DNA from: an uncultured Paracoccaceae bacterium | GTDB lineage: Bacteria > Pseudomonadota > Alphaproteobacteria > Rhodobacterales > Rhodobacteraceae | Assembly: GCA_913041145.1 (NCBI GenBank) | Contig: CAJWHE010000001.1 | Coordinates: 62,001 to 126,000 of the forward strand | DNA: 64,000 bases | Reading direction: 5' to 3' | In this document: one piece after another, positions 37,249-47,033 of the stretch | How the letters are laid out: every line of letters starts with the position of its first letter | Numbering within the stretch: the stretch's first letter is position 1 | Made by a program: the position numbers and the translations under genes | The notes under the pieces: generated by a model | The model's input: the letters and a program-made list of their open reading frames with translations, nothing else | Database searches by the model: none | Told to the model about the DNA's origin: nothing

Positions 37249-38184
37249 TTAACCATCCTTTAATGGATGACTCTGGTCATATACTTTCATAAGTTGAGCT
37301 GTGTTTACGGCGGTATAAGTTTGAGTTGTTGATAAGGAGGCATGCCCTAAAAGCTCCTGGATTGTACGTAAGTCACCACCAGCCTCAAGAAGGTGGGTGG
37401 CGAATGAATGCCTCATAGCGTGAGGTGTTGTTGTCTCAGGAAGGCCCATTTGTAGTCGTGCCTTTTCTACAAACCTGGTTACGATCCTTGGATTTAATTC
37501 TCCGCCACGAACACCTCTGAAAATTGTGTCGGTAGACTTAATCTCAAAAGGAAGAAGTTTCAGGTAATTTTTTACACTTTCTCTGGCAATCTGTAAAACT
37601 GGCACTACCCGTTCCTTCCTGCCTTTACCAAGAATAATGATTGAATCGGGAATAGGGGTATCACTGAGCTTTAATGATAATACCTCTGAAATACGTAACC
37701 CACAGCCGTATAGGAGAGTAATTATTGCTATATCTCTTGCTGAAACCCATTTTTCATCTGCAAGATGTCCAACAACCTGAATAATTTTAGTTGAAGATTG
37801 CTTTGACAATGGTCGAGGTAGTTTTTTCTGAAATTTTGGAGCTTTAGTTGTTAAAATAATTGAAGCGTCAAAACCTTCTATTTCAGAAAACCATCTAAAA
37901 AAACTTTTTATTGAGGATAGTTTTCTTGCTAAAGATCTAGAAGAAACTCCCTTCTTTTTTTCAGCAGATAACCAGCTTCTCATACTTGAGTTTGTCAGCT
38001 TAATAAATGTGTGTTTTCCATTAGATTCTGATAGAAGGGACTCAATAAAACTAATAAATTTAATTACATCTGCTTCATATGCACTTAACGTATTGCTCGT
38101 TAAATTATTTAGTGACTTCAAGTTGGAAAGCCAACTTTTAATGTTAACAGAAATACCACGTGAGTTGACTTTTAGATGACCCAA
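37249..38184 (-). CDS. xerC: Tyrosine recombinase XerC
   Basis: Chromosome-dimer resolution recombinase of 311 residues. The N-terminal SAM-like core-binding domain has NTLSAYEADVIKFISF. The catalytic domain has the Arg in YGCGLRISEVLSLK, the Lys in GKGRKERVVPV, HAMRHSFATHLLEAG with His and Arg, GHASLSTTQTYTAV with the second His and the nucleophilic Tyr. The longest frame starts at TTG inside the end of the DUF484 gene (13-bp overlap); no better start is seen before the conserved domain. Housekeeping context (DUF484, priA) argues against an integron or phage integrase. Confidence 0.9.
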   Translation of the reverse strand: MGHLKVNSRGISVNIKSWLSNLKSLNNLTSNTLSAYEADVIKFISFIESLLSESNGKHTFIKLTNSSMRSWLSAEKKKGVSSRSLARKLSSIKSFFRWFSEIEGFDASIILTTKAPKFQKKLPRPLSKQSSTKIIQVVGHLADEKWVSARDIAIITLLYGCGLRISEVLSLKLSDTPIPDSIIILGKGRKERVVPVLQIARESVKNYLKLLPFEIKSTDTIFRGVRGGELNPRIVTRFVEKARLQMGLPETTTPHAMRHSFATHLLEAGGDLRTIQELLGHASLSTTQTYTAVNTAQLMKVYDQSHPLKDG

Positions 38185-38885
38185 CGTTTTATCACTCGCT
38201 CCATAACAGACCCAAAAAATTCAAGTAGCTCAGTGCCTTTCTTAGGCTCAAACTGGATGGCTTTGTTAGAGCCAATTATTAGTAATGCTGGAATTTTTTT
38301 TTCTCCTAGGTCTAACTGGATAACTGCTTCAGATTTTATACTATGAACCTTTTGGCCATATATACTTTCGTTAGGTGAAGATACTTGTCTCATAGTAACA
38401 GTCTTTTGAAGAAGCTCATTTTCTAAATTTATATAGGTTTTTACTGACCCAGGTTTAACAACAGAAATATAGTTATTTGATTTTATGGCTGTGTTCTCAG
38501 TTTCTTCCTGTTCAATCATAATATGTATGTGAGAAACTTTTAAAGCCGGCTGAACCGTCTGACTAAGCTGTACTTGTAAATCTTCAAAATTATCTACCTC
38601 TAAAATAAGTAAGATAGCCTTATGAATTAATTCATAGCCTGAAATATTTTCATACGCAGCCGCAATTATAGATCGATTTGTTGTTTCTGTCTGTTTGATC
38701 TTCGCTTCTAGTTTTTTTATAGCAACACTTCGTAAATCAATAATATTTTCTCCGGTGGCTTCGCTATAGGAATTAAAAAGTACTTTCATTACCTCTAAAT
38801 CATCTAAGATAATTTCTGGATTTGAGATTATTTTTTTTTTGATATCGTGTATTTTGTCGGAGTTTTTGGTCATTTTTGTTCTCAC
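38172..38885 (-). CDS. DUF484 family protein
   Basis: A 237-residue cytoplasmic protein of the DUF484 family, a GAF-like fold of unknown function. The N-terminal helical part is about 1-90 (IHDIKKKIISNPEIILDDLEVMKVLF), and the C-terminal GAF-like part ends in the ELLEFFGSVMERVIKRWV segment. DUF484 genes are commonly next to xerC, as here, where the two overlap by 13 bp. The start may be GTG at 38885 or ATG four codons later. Nothing in the sequence indicates catalysis. Confidence 0.82.
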   Translation of the reverse strand: MRTKMTKNSDKIHDIKKKIISNPEIILDDLEVMKVLFNSYSEATGENIIDLRSVAIKKLEAKIKQTETTNRSIIAAAYENISGYELIHKAILLILEVDNFEDLQVQLSQTVQPALKVSHIHIMIEQEETENTAIKSNNYISVVKPGSVKTYINLENELLQKTVTMRQVSSPNESIYGQKVHSIKSEAVIQLDLGEKKIPALLIIGSNKAIQFEPKKGTELLEFFGSVMERVIKRWVI

Positions 38886-38903
38886 AACTATAGGAGTTTA
38901 TTA

Positions 38904-39557
38904 TTAAATAATTTTTTGTCCTGTTTTTAACCAATCTTGATTGAATACTTCAAGACCCGCACTGGTTAGAGGGTGATCTGCTAACTGTTTTATTATTTTT
39001 GGTGGAACTGTAACAATATCAGCTCCGATAAGAGCGGCTTCTGTAATGTGGTTTACTGTCCTAATCGATGCCACCAGGATCTCTGTATGAAAGTCAAAAT
39101 TATCATAAACTTGTTTGATATCAGCTATTAAGCTCATGCCTTCGACGTTGATATCATCTAATCTTCCTACAAAGGGTGATATAAAGGCGGCACCAGCTTT
39201 TGCTGCTAATAATGCTTGGTTTACCGAAAAACAGAGGGTAATGTTAACCATGGCTCCATTGTCACTTAGTACTTGGCAAGCCTTTAGGCCTTCCCAAGTT
39301 AAAGGTATTTTGACAGCAATGTTTTTTGATATTTTTAGTAGCTCCAAACCTTCAGCGATCATACCATCTGATTGGGCTGACATAACTTCGGCAGATATTG
39401 GACCGTCAACTAGGTTTGAAATTTCTTTGATGACCTCAACCATGTTTTTACCAGACTTAAGAATAAGTGAAGGGTTGGTTGTTACGCCGTCTACTACTCC
39501 TAGTTTATTTAATTCAATAATATCTTTTACTTCAGCTGTATCTATAAAAAATTTCAT
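38904..39557 (-). CDS. Transaldolase-like protein (Fsa/TalC subgroup)
   Basis: A 217-residue class I aldolase of the small transaldolase/fructose-6-phosphate aldolase subgroup. It shows [22 protein letters not shown] near residues 24-32, the Schiff-base Lys K83 in [40 protein letters not shown] and HEL-type C-terminal features. The length is as expected for TalC/Fsa and much shorter than classical transaldolase. It probably serves the non-oxidative pentose phosphate pathway; the exact activity cannot be told. It lies 18 bp before DUF484 and is divergent from priA. Confidence 0.87.
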   Translation of the reverse strand: MKFFIDTAEVKDIIELNKLGVVDGVTTNPSLILKSGKNMVEVIKEISNLVDGPISAEVMSAQSDGMIAEGLELLKISKNIAVKIPLTWEGLKACQVLSDNGAMVNITLCFSVNQALLAAKAGAAFISPFVGRLDDINVEGMSLIADIKQVYDNFDFHTEILVASIRTVNHITEAALIGADIVTVPPKIIKQLADHPLTSAGLEVFNQDWLKTGQKII

Positions 39558-39620
39558 TTTTGCACCCTTTTCTAACCCTAACTATGCTTCTAAAGTATTA
39601 TTGGAGGTACAGAAAGTAGA

Positions 39621-41801
39621 ATGACAGCTTTTTTTAAAAAAGGGGAAATTGTTAGTGTTCAGGTAACACAGCCAATTGGAACTGCATTAAGTTATAAAGC
39701 TCCATCAGAAGGTTGTTATCTAGGTTCATATGTTCAGGTAACTTTGGGGCAGAAAGAGGTCATTGGAGTAGTATGGGGGCTCAGTACTATTAACTTAGAA
39801 GTTGATAAAGTTAAGGTCATTTTGAAGACACTTAATATAATACCGATGACTAACGAATTAATGAATTTTTTAGAGAAAGTTTCTCTCTATACTATAACGC
39901 CTCTCTCTTCCGTCCTTAGGTTGGCTACACGGGTTCCAAACTTAGGGTCCGCTGAAGTGATGAATAAAAAATATTCTTTTTCTTCAGATGAGATAAAAAA
40001 ATTAACAACCTCCAGGAGTAAAGTTTTAAACTTTCTAAAAGAAAATCATAATTTAAAATTTGAATTAAGTGAAATTGTAAAAAAATGTGGTGTCAGTCCA
40101 TCTGTTATTCATGGTTTAGTGTCTCTTGAGGCAATATCTGTTGATTATGCTCCTAAAGATCAGGAGTTTTTATCTCTTAATCCATTTGTGAACGGTAAAC
40201 TGTTAAATGATGAGCAGACGTTAGCAGTAAAAAAAATTAGGGGCGCAGGGACTTGTAATACTATTTTACTTAATGGGGTGACTGGCTCTGGAAAGACAGA
40301 AGTCTATCTAGAATGTATAGCAGATTGTATTAAAGAAAATAAACAAGCCTTGGTTCTCTTACCAGAGATAGGTTTGACAGCAGAATTTCTTGCCAGAGTT
40401 GAGGCAAGATTTGGTGCTCGCCCTGGAGAATGGCATTCAGGTATTAGTGTGACTGAACGTCGGCGAGTTTGGAAAATGGTCTCTCAGGGTAAGCTCCAAT
40501 TAGTTGTTGGGGCTAGATCTGCGTTATTTCTACCGTTTCAAACTCTTGGACTTATTGTGGTCGATGAGGAACATGACCACTCCTATAAGCAAGATGATGG
40601 AGTTTTATATAATGCTAGAGATATGGCAGTTTTTAGAGGGTCGCTATCAGCTGCTAGAGTTGTACTAGCCTCAGCTACACCTTCTTTAGAAAGCTGGGTA
40701 AATGCAAGAAAAGGTAAATACTTTGGCGTTAACTTGGAGTGGAGATATGGTGGGGCAACATTGCCGTCTATAACTGCTATAGACATGCGATCAGAAAGTT
40801 TAAGTTCTGGGAAATGGATTTCTCCAACGCTATTGGATAAAATTAAGGAGAAACTTGAGAAAGGTGAACAGACCTTACTATTTTTGAATCGACGTGGATA
40901 TGCGCCAGTAACAATATGTAGATCATGTGGAGAGCAGATTAGTTGTGATCAGTGTGATAGTAGAATGGTCCAGCATAGGTTTGTAGAGAAATTAATTTGT
41001 CATCAATGTGGGAAGACTTCAAAGATTCCAAATAAATGTAATTCGTGTAACTCTGATAATACTTTGTCAGTTGTTGGGCCGGGAATTGAGAGATTGGCTG
41101 AGGAAGTAACCAAGCTGTTTCCAACAGCGCGTGTAGGAGTTTTATCATCTGACCTTTTTTCTACTCCGGCGTCGTTAAGAAAACAGTTGAGTGAAATAGA
41201 AAATGGAAATATTGATATCATAGTAGGCACACAGCTTGTAGCAAAGGGCCATAATTTCCCTAAATTAACTTTAGTGGGAGTGATAGACGCAGATTTAGGC
41301 CTACAAGGCGCTGATTTGCGAGCGGCAGAAAGAACGTTTCAATTGATAAATCAAGTATCTGGTCGCGCAGGACGTCAAAATAAGGCTGGAGAAACACTTA
41401 TCCAAACTTATGATCCAGAGCATAGAGTGATAAGAGCTCTTCTAGAAGCAGAGTTAGAAAAATTTTGGTCCCTTGAGGCAAACGATAGAGAAAAGGCCGG
41501 GGCACCTCCTTTCGGAAGGTTTGCTGGCATTATCTTATCAGGTGCAAACCTTAAGAATGTTGAAGATATTGGAAAAATATTATTTCATAATAGTACCAAT
41601 TTGCGAAACTCGGGCGTTCAGGTATTTGGACCTGCGCCTGCACCTTTCTCTCGGATAAAAGGAAAATATAGACAAAGAATGCTTGTGAAAGCAGAAAAAG
41701 ATTTTCCTATACAGAGGTTTTTAAAAAACTGGGTACTAACATTAAAAAGTAGGAAGGGTGTAAGAATTCAAATAGATATTGACCCCTATAATTTTCTCTA
41801 G
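39621..41801 (+). CDS. priA: Primosomal protein N' (replication restart helicase PriA)
   Basis: Superfamily 2 DNA helicase of 726 residues that reloads the replisome at stalled forks. The N-terminal 3'-end binding domain (VQVTQPIGTALSYKAP) is present. Walker A GVTGSGKTEVYLE lies near residue 218 and DEEHDHSYKQDDG near 315. The zinc-binding region has CRSCGEQISCDQCDSRMVQHR, CHQCG and CNSCNSD. GTQLVAKGHNFPKLTLVGVIDAD marks helicase motif V, and the C-terminal domain has FGPAPAPFSRIKGKYRQRML. It is divergent from the transaldolase gene with a 63-bp spacer. Confidence 0.95.
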   Translation: MTAFFKKGEIVSVQVTQPIGTALSYKAPSEGCYLGSYVQVTLGQKEVIGVVWGLSTINLEVDKVKVILKTLNIIPMTNELMNFLEKVSLYTITPLSSVLRLATRVPNLGSAEVMNKKYSFSSDEIKKLTTSRSKVLNFLKENHNLKFELSEIVKKCGVSPSVIHGLVSLEAISVDYAPKDQEFLSLNPFVNGKLLNDEQTLAVKKIRGAGTCNTILLNGVTGSGKTEVYLECIADCIKENKQALVLLPEIGLTAEFLARVEARFGARPGEWHSGISVTERRRVWKMVSQGKLQLVVGARSALFLPFQTLGLIVVDEEHDHSYKQDDGVLYNARDMAVFRGSLSAARVVLASATPSLESWVNARKGKYFGVNLEWRYGGATLPSITAIDMRSESLSSGKWISPTLLDKIKEKLEKGEQTLLFLNRRGYAPVTICRSCGEQISCDQCDSRMVQHRFVEKLICHQCGKTSKIPNKCNSCNSDNTLSVVGPGIERLAEEVTKLFPTARVGVLSSDLFSTPASLRKQLSEIENGNIDIIVGTQLVAKGHNFPKLTLVGVIDADLGLQGADLRAAERTFQLINQVSGRAGRQNKAGETLIQTYDPEHRVIRALLEAELEKFWSLEANDREKAGAPPFGRFAGIILSGANLKNVEDIGKILFHNSTNLRNSGVQVFGPAPAPFSRIKGKYRQRMLVKAEKDFPIQRFLKNWVLTLKSRKGVRIQIDIDPYNFL

Positions 41802-41920
41802 GTAAGTCCAAATAATTAGAAATTTTTTAGACTTTTAAATTTTTAAAGGTAAGGCTAGAAGCATAGGCTAATGATTTAGTAATTAGAGACGAGTTTTATT
41901 AACAAAAAAGAGATAAAATT

Positions 41921-42844
41921 ATGAGTCACATTTATAATAGAGTCGCTTTAATTGGGTTAGGGTTAATAGCATCTTCTATGGCTCACGCGATGCGTCGGGG
42001 AAATCTTGCTGGTCAAATAGTAGGGCATTCAAGATCTATTGATACGCAAAAAAAAGCGATTTCTTTAGAAATTTTTGATGAGGTTTTTGGTAGTGCTAAG
42101 GAGGCAGTAGAAAACGCTGATCTAGTTGTTCTCTGTGTCCCTGTCGGTGCCATGGGTTCAGTTGCTAAAGATATCTCAGCATATATGAAGGCTGGTTCCA
42201 CCCTTACAGATGTTGGTTCAACTAAGCGAGCTGTAATAGACTCAGTTTCACCACACGTTCGCGAAGATGTGTTCTTTGTTCCGGCCCATCCTGTGGCAGG
42301 AACAGAACAATCAGGACCAGATGCTGGCTTTGCTGAGTTATTTGATAACAGGTGGTGTTTGATGACGCCGGGAAAAGTTGAAGACCATAATCTAAACCGG
42401 ATAGAAAAATTAAAACTTTTGTGGACTTCTATTGGTGCGAATGTTGAGCTTATGGATCCGGATCATCATGACTTAGTGCTGGCCGTAACCTCTCATGCAC
42501 CGCACCTTATAGCCTATACAATGGTAGGCGTAGCTGATGATCTGCGTCGCGTAACTGATAGTGAGGTTGTCAAATATTCTGCGGCAGGATTTAGGGATTT
42601 CACTAGGATAGCGGCATCGGACCCGACAATGTGGAGAGATGTTTTTTTATCGAATAAGGACGCTACTTTAGAGATTTTAGGTAGATTTACTGAAGAACTT
42701 TTTGCATTACAGCGAGCAATTCGGACTGGAGATGGGGATTACTTACACGAGTATTTCACTAGGACTCGAGAGTTAAGACGTGGGGTTGTAGAAGCAGGCC
42801 AGGATACTGATGCACCAGATTTTGGAAGGTTTAAAGGGCGATGA
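41921..42844 (+). CDS. tyrC: Prephenate/arogenate dehydrogenase
   Basis: NAD(P)-dependent dehydrogenase of tyrosine synthesis, 307 residues. A Rossmann loop near the N-terminus reads ALIGLGLIASSMAHAMRR (residues 9-26). DLVVLCVPVGAMG, the DVGSTKRAVIDSV segment and PAHPVAGTEQSGPDAGF follow, the last holding the catalytic His of the TyrA family. SHAPHLIAYTMVG and the C-terminal helical dimerisation domain are present. There is no fused chorismate mutase. The symbol follows common alphaproteobacterial usage. It converges with the DUF2125 gene. Confidence 0.9.
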   Translation: MSHIYNRVALIGLGLIASSMAHAMRRGNLAGQIVGHSRSIDTQKKAISLEIFDEVFGSAKEAVENADLVVLCVPVGAMGSVAKDISAYMKAGSTLTDVGSTKRAVIDSVSPHVREDVFFVPAHPVAGTEQSGPDAGFAELFDNRWCLMTPGKVEDHNLNRIEKLKLLWTSIGANVELMDPDHHDLVLAVTSHAPHLIAYTMVGVADDLRRVTDSEVVKYSAAGFRDFTRIAASDPTMWRDVFLSNKDATLEILGRFTEELFALQRAIRTGDGDYLHEYFTRTRELRRGVVEAGQDTDAPDFGRFKGR

Positions 42845-42870
42845 ACCAAACTTAAGGGTAATAAATGTAT

Positions 42871-42897
42871 ACTAACTACCGTGAATATATAGTTAGT
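42871..42897. terminator. AT-rich hairpin between convergent genes
   Basis: ACTAACTA and TAGTTAGT form a perfect 8-bp stem around an 11-nt loop, between the stop codons of the prephenate dehydrogenase and DUF2125 genes. The stem is weak and has no clear T-run, so its role as a bidirectional terminator is only a suggestion. Confidence 0.3.
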
Positions 42898-43880
42898 TAT
42901 TGTATAAGTTGTTTTGGTATGTTTCCTAATATTAGTGGGCCTAGAAATACTTTTTGTTCCCTGAGTTTAAGATCTAAAGTTAAATCATTCTGATTACCTG
43001 AAAGAATCGAAAGAAACTTTAAGCTCTCGACGATTTTTTTATTTATGACTGTCGTATTAATGATAGATAAAAGTTGTTTCCAACCTGAAATCTTTAATTG
43101 AATACCCCCTTCGGGGAAACCTTGCTTATCTGTTTCTAAATTCCCTAGTGCAGTTAGGGTAAGATCTTTTGAATTAATGCTGATTTCCTTCAAGTTTAAT
43201 TTAGTGATTTTCGGATATACTTTTTTTTCTGTTACTCTGAGTAGCGTATCCATATATACATCAGCATTTATATTTAGACTTAATGAGTTTGTATTTAATA
43301 AACCTATTAATCCGTAAAAGCTTTGATCTGTGGGTTGAACTAATAACTCGGTAATGTTTAGTCCAAATTTATAAGCCGAAGTCTCAGCTTTAAGCTTACT
43401 TATAGCTAAAATTATCGACTTGGACTGGAGAATTGGATCCTCAGAGGATTTAATATTGGCGCCTTCAACTTCTAAAATAAACTTCGATATATCATAAGAG
43501 CTTATGTTAGTTCGCTCTATACTAGCTAACATTTTGTTTGAAGTGAGGCTTATAGTTTTAGTTTTGGTTCTAATTTCTTGGTCTTTTGGCCAAACAAGAA
43601 TTAAATCCTTAGGCGCATAGCTTAATGATAGGATCTGAAAGTACGGAAGAGTCCATATGAGATAATTTTTTTTATTTTTTACTTTTAAATTATTTATTGT
43701 TAAATCAAAGCGATAAGGAAAACCTTTAACGACAGCGTCCGAGTATTCGATTGACCAGTCTTCTGAGTTAATATTTTGAATTGAGGCTAATAACTCAGCT
43801 TTAATACTCTTTGCACCGATCATCCAATATGCCGACCAAGAGAGAACAACAATAGTTATAGTCCAAATTAGAATACGCAT
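42897..43880 (-). CDS. DUF2125 domain-containing protein
   Basis: A 327-residue envelope protein of the DUF2125 family found in alphaproteobacteria. An N-terminal hydrophobic segment (residues 2-22, ILIWTITIVVLSWSAYWMIG) is a signal anchor. The rest is strand-rich and periplasmic, with the family region WSIEYSDAVVKGFPYRFDLTINNL. The GFPYRF stretch is characteristic. No catalytic motif is visible and the function is unknown. Confidence 0.75.
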   Translation of the reverse strand: MRILIWTITIVVLSWSAYWMIGAKSIKAELLASIQNINSEDWSIEYSDAVVKGFPYRFDLTINNLKVKNKKNYLIWTLPYFQILSLSYAPKDLILVWPKDQEIRTKTKTISLTSNKMLASIERTNISSYDISKFILEVEGANIKSSEDPILQSKSIILAISKLKAETSAYKFGLNITELLVQPTDQSFYGLIGLLNTNSLSLNINADVYMDTLLRVTEKKVYPKITKLNLKEISINSKDLTLTALGNLETDKQGFPEGGIQLKISGWKQLLSIINTTVINKKIVESLKFLSILSGNQNDLTLDLKLREQKVFLGPLILGNIPKQLIQ

Positions 43881-44027
43881 AAAGGGATTCTTTTTAAAAT
43901 TGATTTTTCTAATAAGTTTATAAGATACTAGTTTTTAAACTGAAAGGTAATTATAATAAACTTGGAAAAATCAGAGTCTAGATTTAGTATGTTAATATAG
44001 ATTTGTTATTATTAAGAAGGCGAACGT

Positions 44028-45050
44028 ATGAAAGCTATAAAAAAAGATGAGTCATTAGATTTTACAGGCCCTCTCCGTCAAGTAATTTTTATGATTTCTG
44101 TTTTAATTCTCACTGGGATGGGTGGGTATATTATCTTCCCGCAGCTCGCACCAGTTTTTTTAGCTAATCTTTATCTGAATGGGCTTATTTTTGTTGTTTT
44201 TTTATTCGGTGTTATTGCTTGCTTTTGGCAGGTAACTCAACTTATGTCCTCGATTTCATGGTTAAAAAGAGTAGCAAAAAATGAAACAGACGTTGCTTAC
44301 AGTAGAACGCCAAGACTTCTAGCTTCATTAGTAGCTGTACTAAATGCTGGTGGTTATAAGATGAAAGTTACCTCAGCATCTGCTCGAACAATTTTAGATT
44401 CAATAGCTACAAGAATGGATGAATCTAGAGATATAACTAGATACGTAATAAACCTCTTAATATTTTTGGGACTTTTAGGAACCTTTTATGGTTTGGCTAT
44501 TACAATACCTGGTGTTGTAGATACTATCCGAACTCTTAATCCAAAAGAAGGAGAGAGTGGGGTAGAAGTTTTTGCTAAATTAATGGACGGACTAGAGAGC
44601 CAGTTAGCCGGTATGGGAACTGCCTTCTCATCCTCTTTGCTTGGGCTTGCAGGCTCATTAGTCGTTGGCCTTTTAGAATTATTTGCAGGACATGGGCAAA
44701 ACCGATTTTACCGTCAGATAGAAGAGTGGTTATCATCAGTTACAAAATTTTCTTTTGCAGGAAATGATGGAGACACTTTACCTAAAATAAATTCTGAGCT
44801 CGTACCAATATTAAATCACATTATCGAACAGAACGCTCGTTTTGATGATTTCCTTGATAAACTAGAAGGCTCAAGAAAAGAAAACGATGAGCGAGCAGAT
44901 AAGATGGTTGAAACTGTCTTACGTCTTGTTGAAAGAATTGATCAATCTGATGATATCGGGACTGCGTTGAAAAGAGTTGCGAGTAGTCAAGAGGAGCTTT
45001 TGGATAAACTTAGCTACACTAAAAAGAATGAAGATAGTTTTGATGCGTGA
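44028..45050 (+). CDS. MotA/TolQ/ExbB-like proton channel family protein
   Basis: A 340-residue inner-membrane protein with four hydrophobic segments at about 18-37, 49-70, 142-162 and 196-220. The latter pair and the loop between them (ESQLAGMGTAFSSSLLGLAGSLVVG) resemble the pore-forming helices of MotA/TolQ/ExbB. The C-terminal 100 residues are cytoplasmic and charged, probably helical. With the downstream OmpA-domain protein, which carries a membrane Asp, it likely forms a proton-driven stator-like complex that acts on the cell wall. It is neither flagellar MotA nor the classical TolQ; the pair is, as far as I know, conserved in Rhodobacterales with unknown function. Confidence 0.8.
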   Translation: MKAIKKDESLDFTGPLRQVIFMISVLILTGMGGYIIFPQLAPVFLANLYLNGLIFVVFLFGVIACFWQVTQLMSSISWLKRVAKNETDVAYSRTPRLLASLVAVLNAGGYKMKVTSASARTILDSIATRMDESRDITRYVINLLIFLGLLGTFYGLAITIPGVVDTIRTLNPKEGESGVEVFAKLMDGLESQLAGMGTAFSSSLLGLAGSLVVGLLELFAGHGQNRFYRQIEEWLSSVTKFSFAGNDGDTLPKINSELVPILNHIIEQNARFDDFLDKLEGSRKENDERADKMVETVLRLVERIDQSDDIGTALKRVASSQEELLDKLSYTKKNEDSFDA

Positions 45051-45077
45051 AAATAAAAAACTAAAAGTTGTTAAGCT

Positions 45078-47030
45078 ATGGCCTTAAGTCGTCGGAGTGG
45101 CAGACGTTTTGAGGCCAATATTTGGCCAGGTTTTGTAGATGCAATGACGGCTTTACTATTAGTTTTAATTTTTATTATCTCAATATTTATGATCGTACAA
45201 TTTATGCTTAGTGAGAGGATAGAAACTCAAAATTCTGAGCTCGGAAAATTATCAGAAAGTTTAAATACATTGGCCCTTCAGCTAGGTTTAGAACAACAAC
45301 GTGGTACCAATTTAGAAGACAAAATATCTAATTTGGGAGGATTAGTAGAAAAGAGCTCCAAGGAATTAGACAAACAGAGAATGCTAGTTGCTTCTTTAAC
45401 TAGTCAGAGTGAAAAACAGAAAGGCACCATAGCAAATTTTGAACAACAAGTATTAGGACTACTAGCTCAAAAAAATAATGCAAAATTACTTATAAATTCT
45501 TTGGAAAAAAAATTAATAGCTAATAATTCAAAGTTTGAAAAAGAAGTATCAGAAAAAGAGGCAATTCAACTCACTTTAGCACAAGCAAGACAGGAAATCA
45601 GTGAAAAAATAGAAACTGCTAGGCTGGCTGCGGCACGAAGAGAAGCTCTGGAAGTATTAATTAAATCAATTAATTCTACGAACTTAGAGCAAAGAAAACA
45701 GATTTCAAAGCTTGATAAACTGAAGTTAGCTGACGCTGCAGCCGCTCAAATGTTGAGAGAGAAGTTGAAAAACGGGAATGCGGAACTCACAGCTATGTCA
45801 TTGGTATTGGAACAAAAAAGAAAAGAGGCCGAAGAAACATTAACATTATTGGCTGCTACTAATTCTATTAATGAAAACCTGAATTTAAGGTTAGTTGCTG
45901 CGTTAACAAATTTAAAGGAAGAAAAATCAATATCTTTAATTAAAGGGACTGAATTAAGAGAAAAATTAGTAAATTTATTAGCTGAAAAAGTAGTATTAGA
46001 AAAAAGTGTTTCTCTAAAATTGACAGATATTCAGCGTAAAGAAATTTTACTGTCAGAGGCTAAAGTTAAACTTCAAGGAGAAAAGGAAATCAATATTGAG
46101 TCCAGGTTACTGGTTGAGTCTTTAAATCAACAATTAGCTGAGGTTCGTGGTCAACTTGGTCAATTGCAATCCTTGTTAGATGCCTCTGAAGCTAAAGATG
46201 CATCTGAAGGTGTCGAGATTAAGAACTTGAGTAGTAAATTAAATGCTGCTTTGGCAAGGGCGGTGTCAGAGCAAAGGAAGAATTCAAGAGCGTTAGAGGC
46301 ACAAAACACTAAGCTAAAGGCTTTGGCTCTTGAGAGAGATAGTGCACTAATAACTTTAAAAAGCGAAAAAACTAAATTGGCTGATTTTCAGGAGAAAGAA
46401 AGTAAAAGGCTTAACTCAGAGGCTGAGATCTTGAAAGAACGGAACCTTGTGCTCCAAACAATTACTAAAGAACGAAATGAAGCTCTACAGAAACTTACAA
46501 AAGAAAAACAACTTTTAGCGGAACTTAAAAAGAAAGATCTTGAAAGATTAGAAGCGGAGGCTAAGGAACTTAAGAAGTATCAATCTAAGTTTTTTGCAGA
46601 AATTGAAAAGGCACTAGGAAACCAGGGGGGAATTAAAATAAAAGGAGACCGATTTATCTTCTCTTCGGAAATTCTATTTGGCAAGGGTAAGGCAGATATA
46701 TCCAAAGAGGGCTTAAATCAAATTAAATTAGTGTCAGACATAATAACCAGTATTTCAAAGAAAATACCACCTGAGATCAATTGGGTTTTAAGGGTTGATG
46801 GTCATACAGATAACGTACCGTTAAGTGGTCTAGGGGTATTTAAAGATAACTGGGAACTAAGCCAGGCACGAGCTTTATCTGTGGTTAGGTATATGTCAGA
46901 AGAGCTTGGGGTTCCTTCAAGTAGATTAGCTGCGACAGGGTTTGGAGAGCATCAACCCTTTGATCAAGCCAATACTAATGAAGCTAGAGCAAAAAACCGA
47001 CGTATTGAAATTAAACTTACAGAGAGATAA
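45078..47030 (+). CDS. Coiled-coil OmpA/MotB-like peptidoglycan-binding protein
   Basis: A 650-residue protein with three parts. The N-terminal membrane helix (about residues 19-43) contains D21 in PGFVDAMTALLLVL, placed like the proton-carrying Asp of MotB/ExbD/TolR. A very long Lys/Glu/Leu-rich coiled coil spans roughly 45-500. A C-terminal OmpA-like domain spans about 510-650, with VDGHTDNVPLSG, NWELSQARALSVVRYM and GFGEHQPFDQANTNEARAKNRRIEI, for peptidoglycan binding. It follows the TolQ-like gene by 27 bp. The coiled coil would be long enough to span the periplasm. Its C-terminal end converges with clpA. Confidence 0.82.
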   Translation: MALSRRSGRRFEANIWPGFVDAMTALLLVLIFIISIFMIVQFMLSERIETQNSELGKLSESLNTLALQLGLEQQRGTNLEDKISNLGGLVEKSSKELDKQRMLVASLTSQSEKQKGTIANFEQQVLGLLAQKNNAKLLINSLEKKLIANNSKFEKEVSEKEAIQLTLAQARQEISEKIETARLAAARREALEVLIKSINSTNLEQRKQISKLDKLKLADAAAAQMLREKLKNGNAELTAMSLVLEQKRKEAEETLTLLAATNSINENLNLRLVAALTNLKEEKSISLIKGTELREKLVNLLAEKVVLEKSVSLKLTDIQRKEILLSEAKVKLQGEKEINIESRLLVESLNQQLAEVRGQLGQLQSLLDASEAKDASEGVEIKNLSSKLNAALARAVSEQRKNSRALEAQNTKLKALALERDSALITLKSEKTKLADFQEKESKRLNSEAEILKERNLVLQTITKERNEALQKLTKEKQLLAELKKKDLERLEAEAKELKKYQSKFFAEIEKALGNQGGIKIKGDRFIFSSEILFGKGKADISKEGLNQIKLVSDIITSISKKIPPEINWVLRVDGHTDNVPLSGLGVFKDNWELSQARALSVVRYMSEELGVPSSRLAATGFGEHQPFDQANTNEARAKNRRIEIKLTER

Positions 47031-47033
47031 AAA

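Noticed and set aside
37249-38184. Tyrosine recombinase as a sign of an integrated element
   Set aside because: It has XerC features and overlaps DUF484 in the usual housekeeping arrangement. No attachment repeats, phage genes or composition change were seen.
44028-47030. Possible Zorya-type anti-phage system (MotA/MotB-like pair)
   Set aside because: The coiled coil is in the OmpA partner, not a long cytoplasmic tail on the channel protein. No helicase or nuclease gene (ZorC, ZorD or ZorE) is adjacent, and all neighbours are housekeeping genes.
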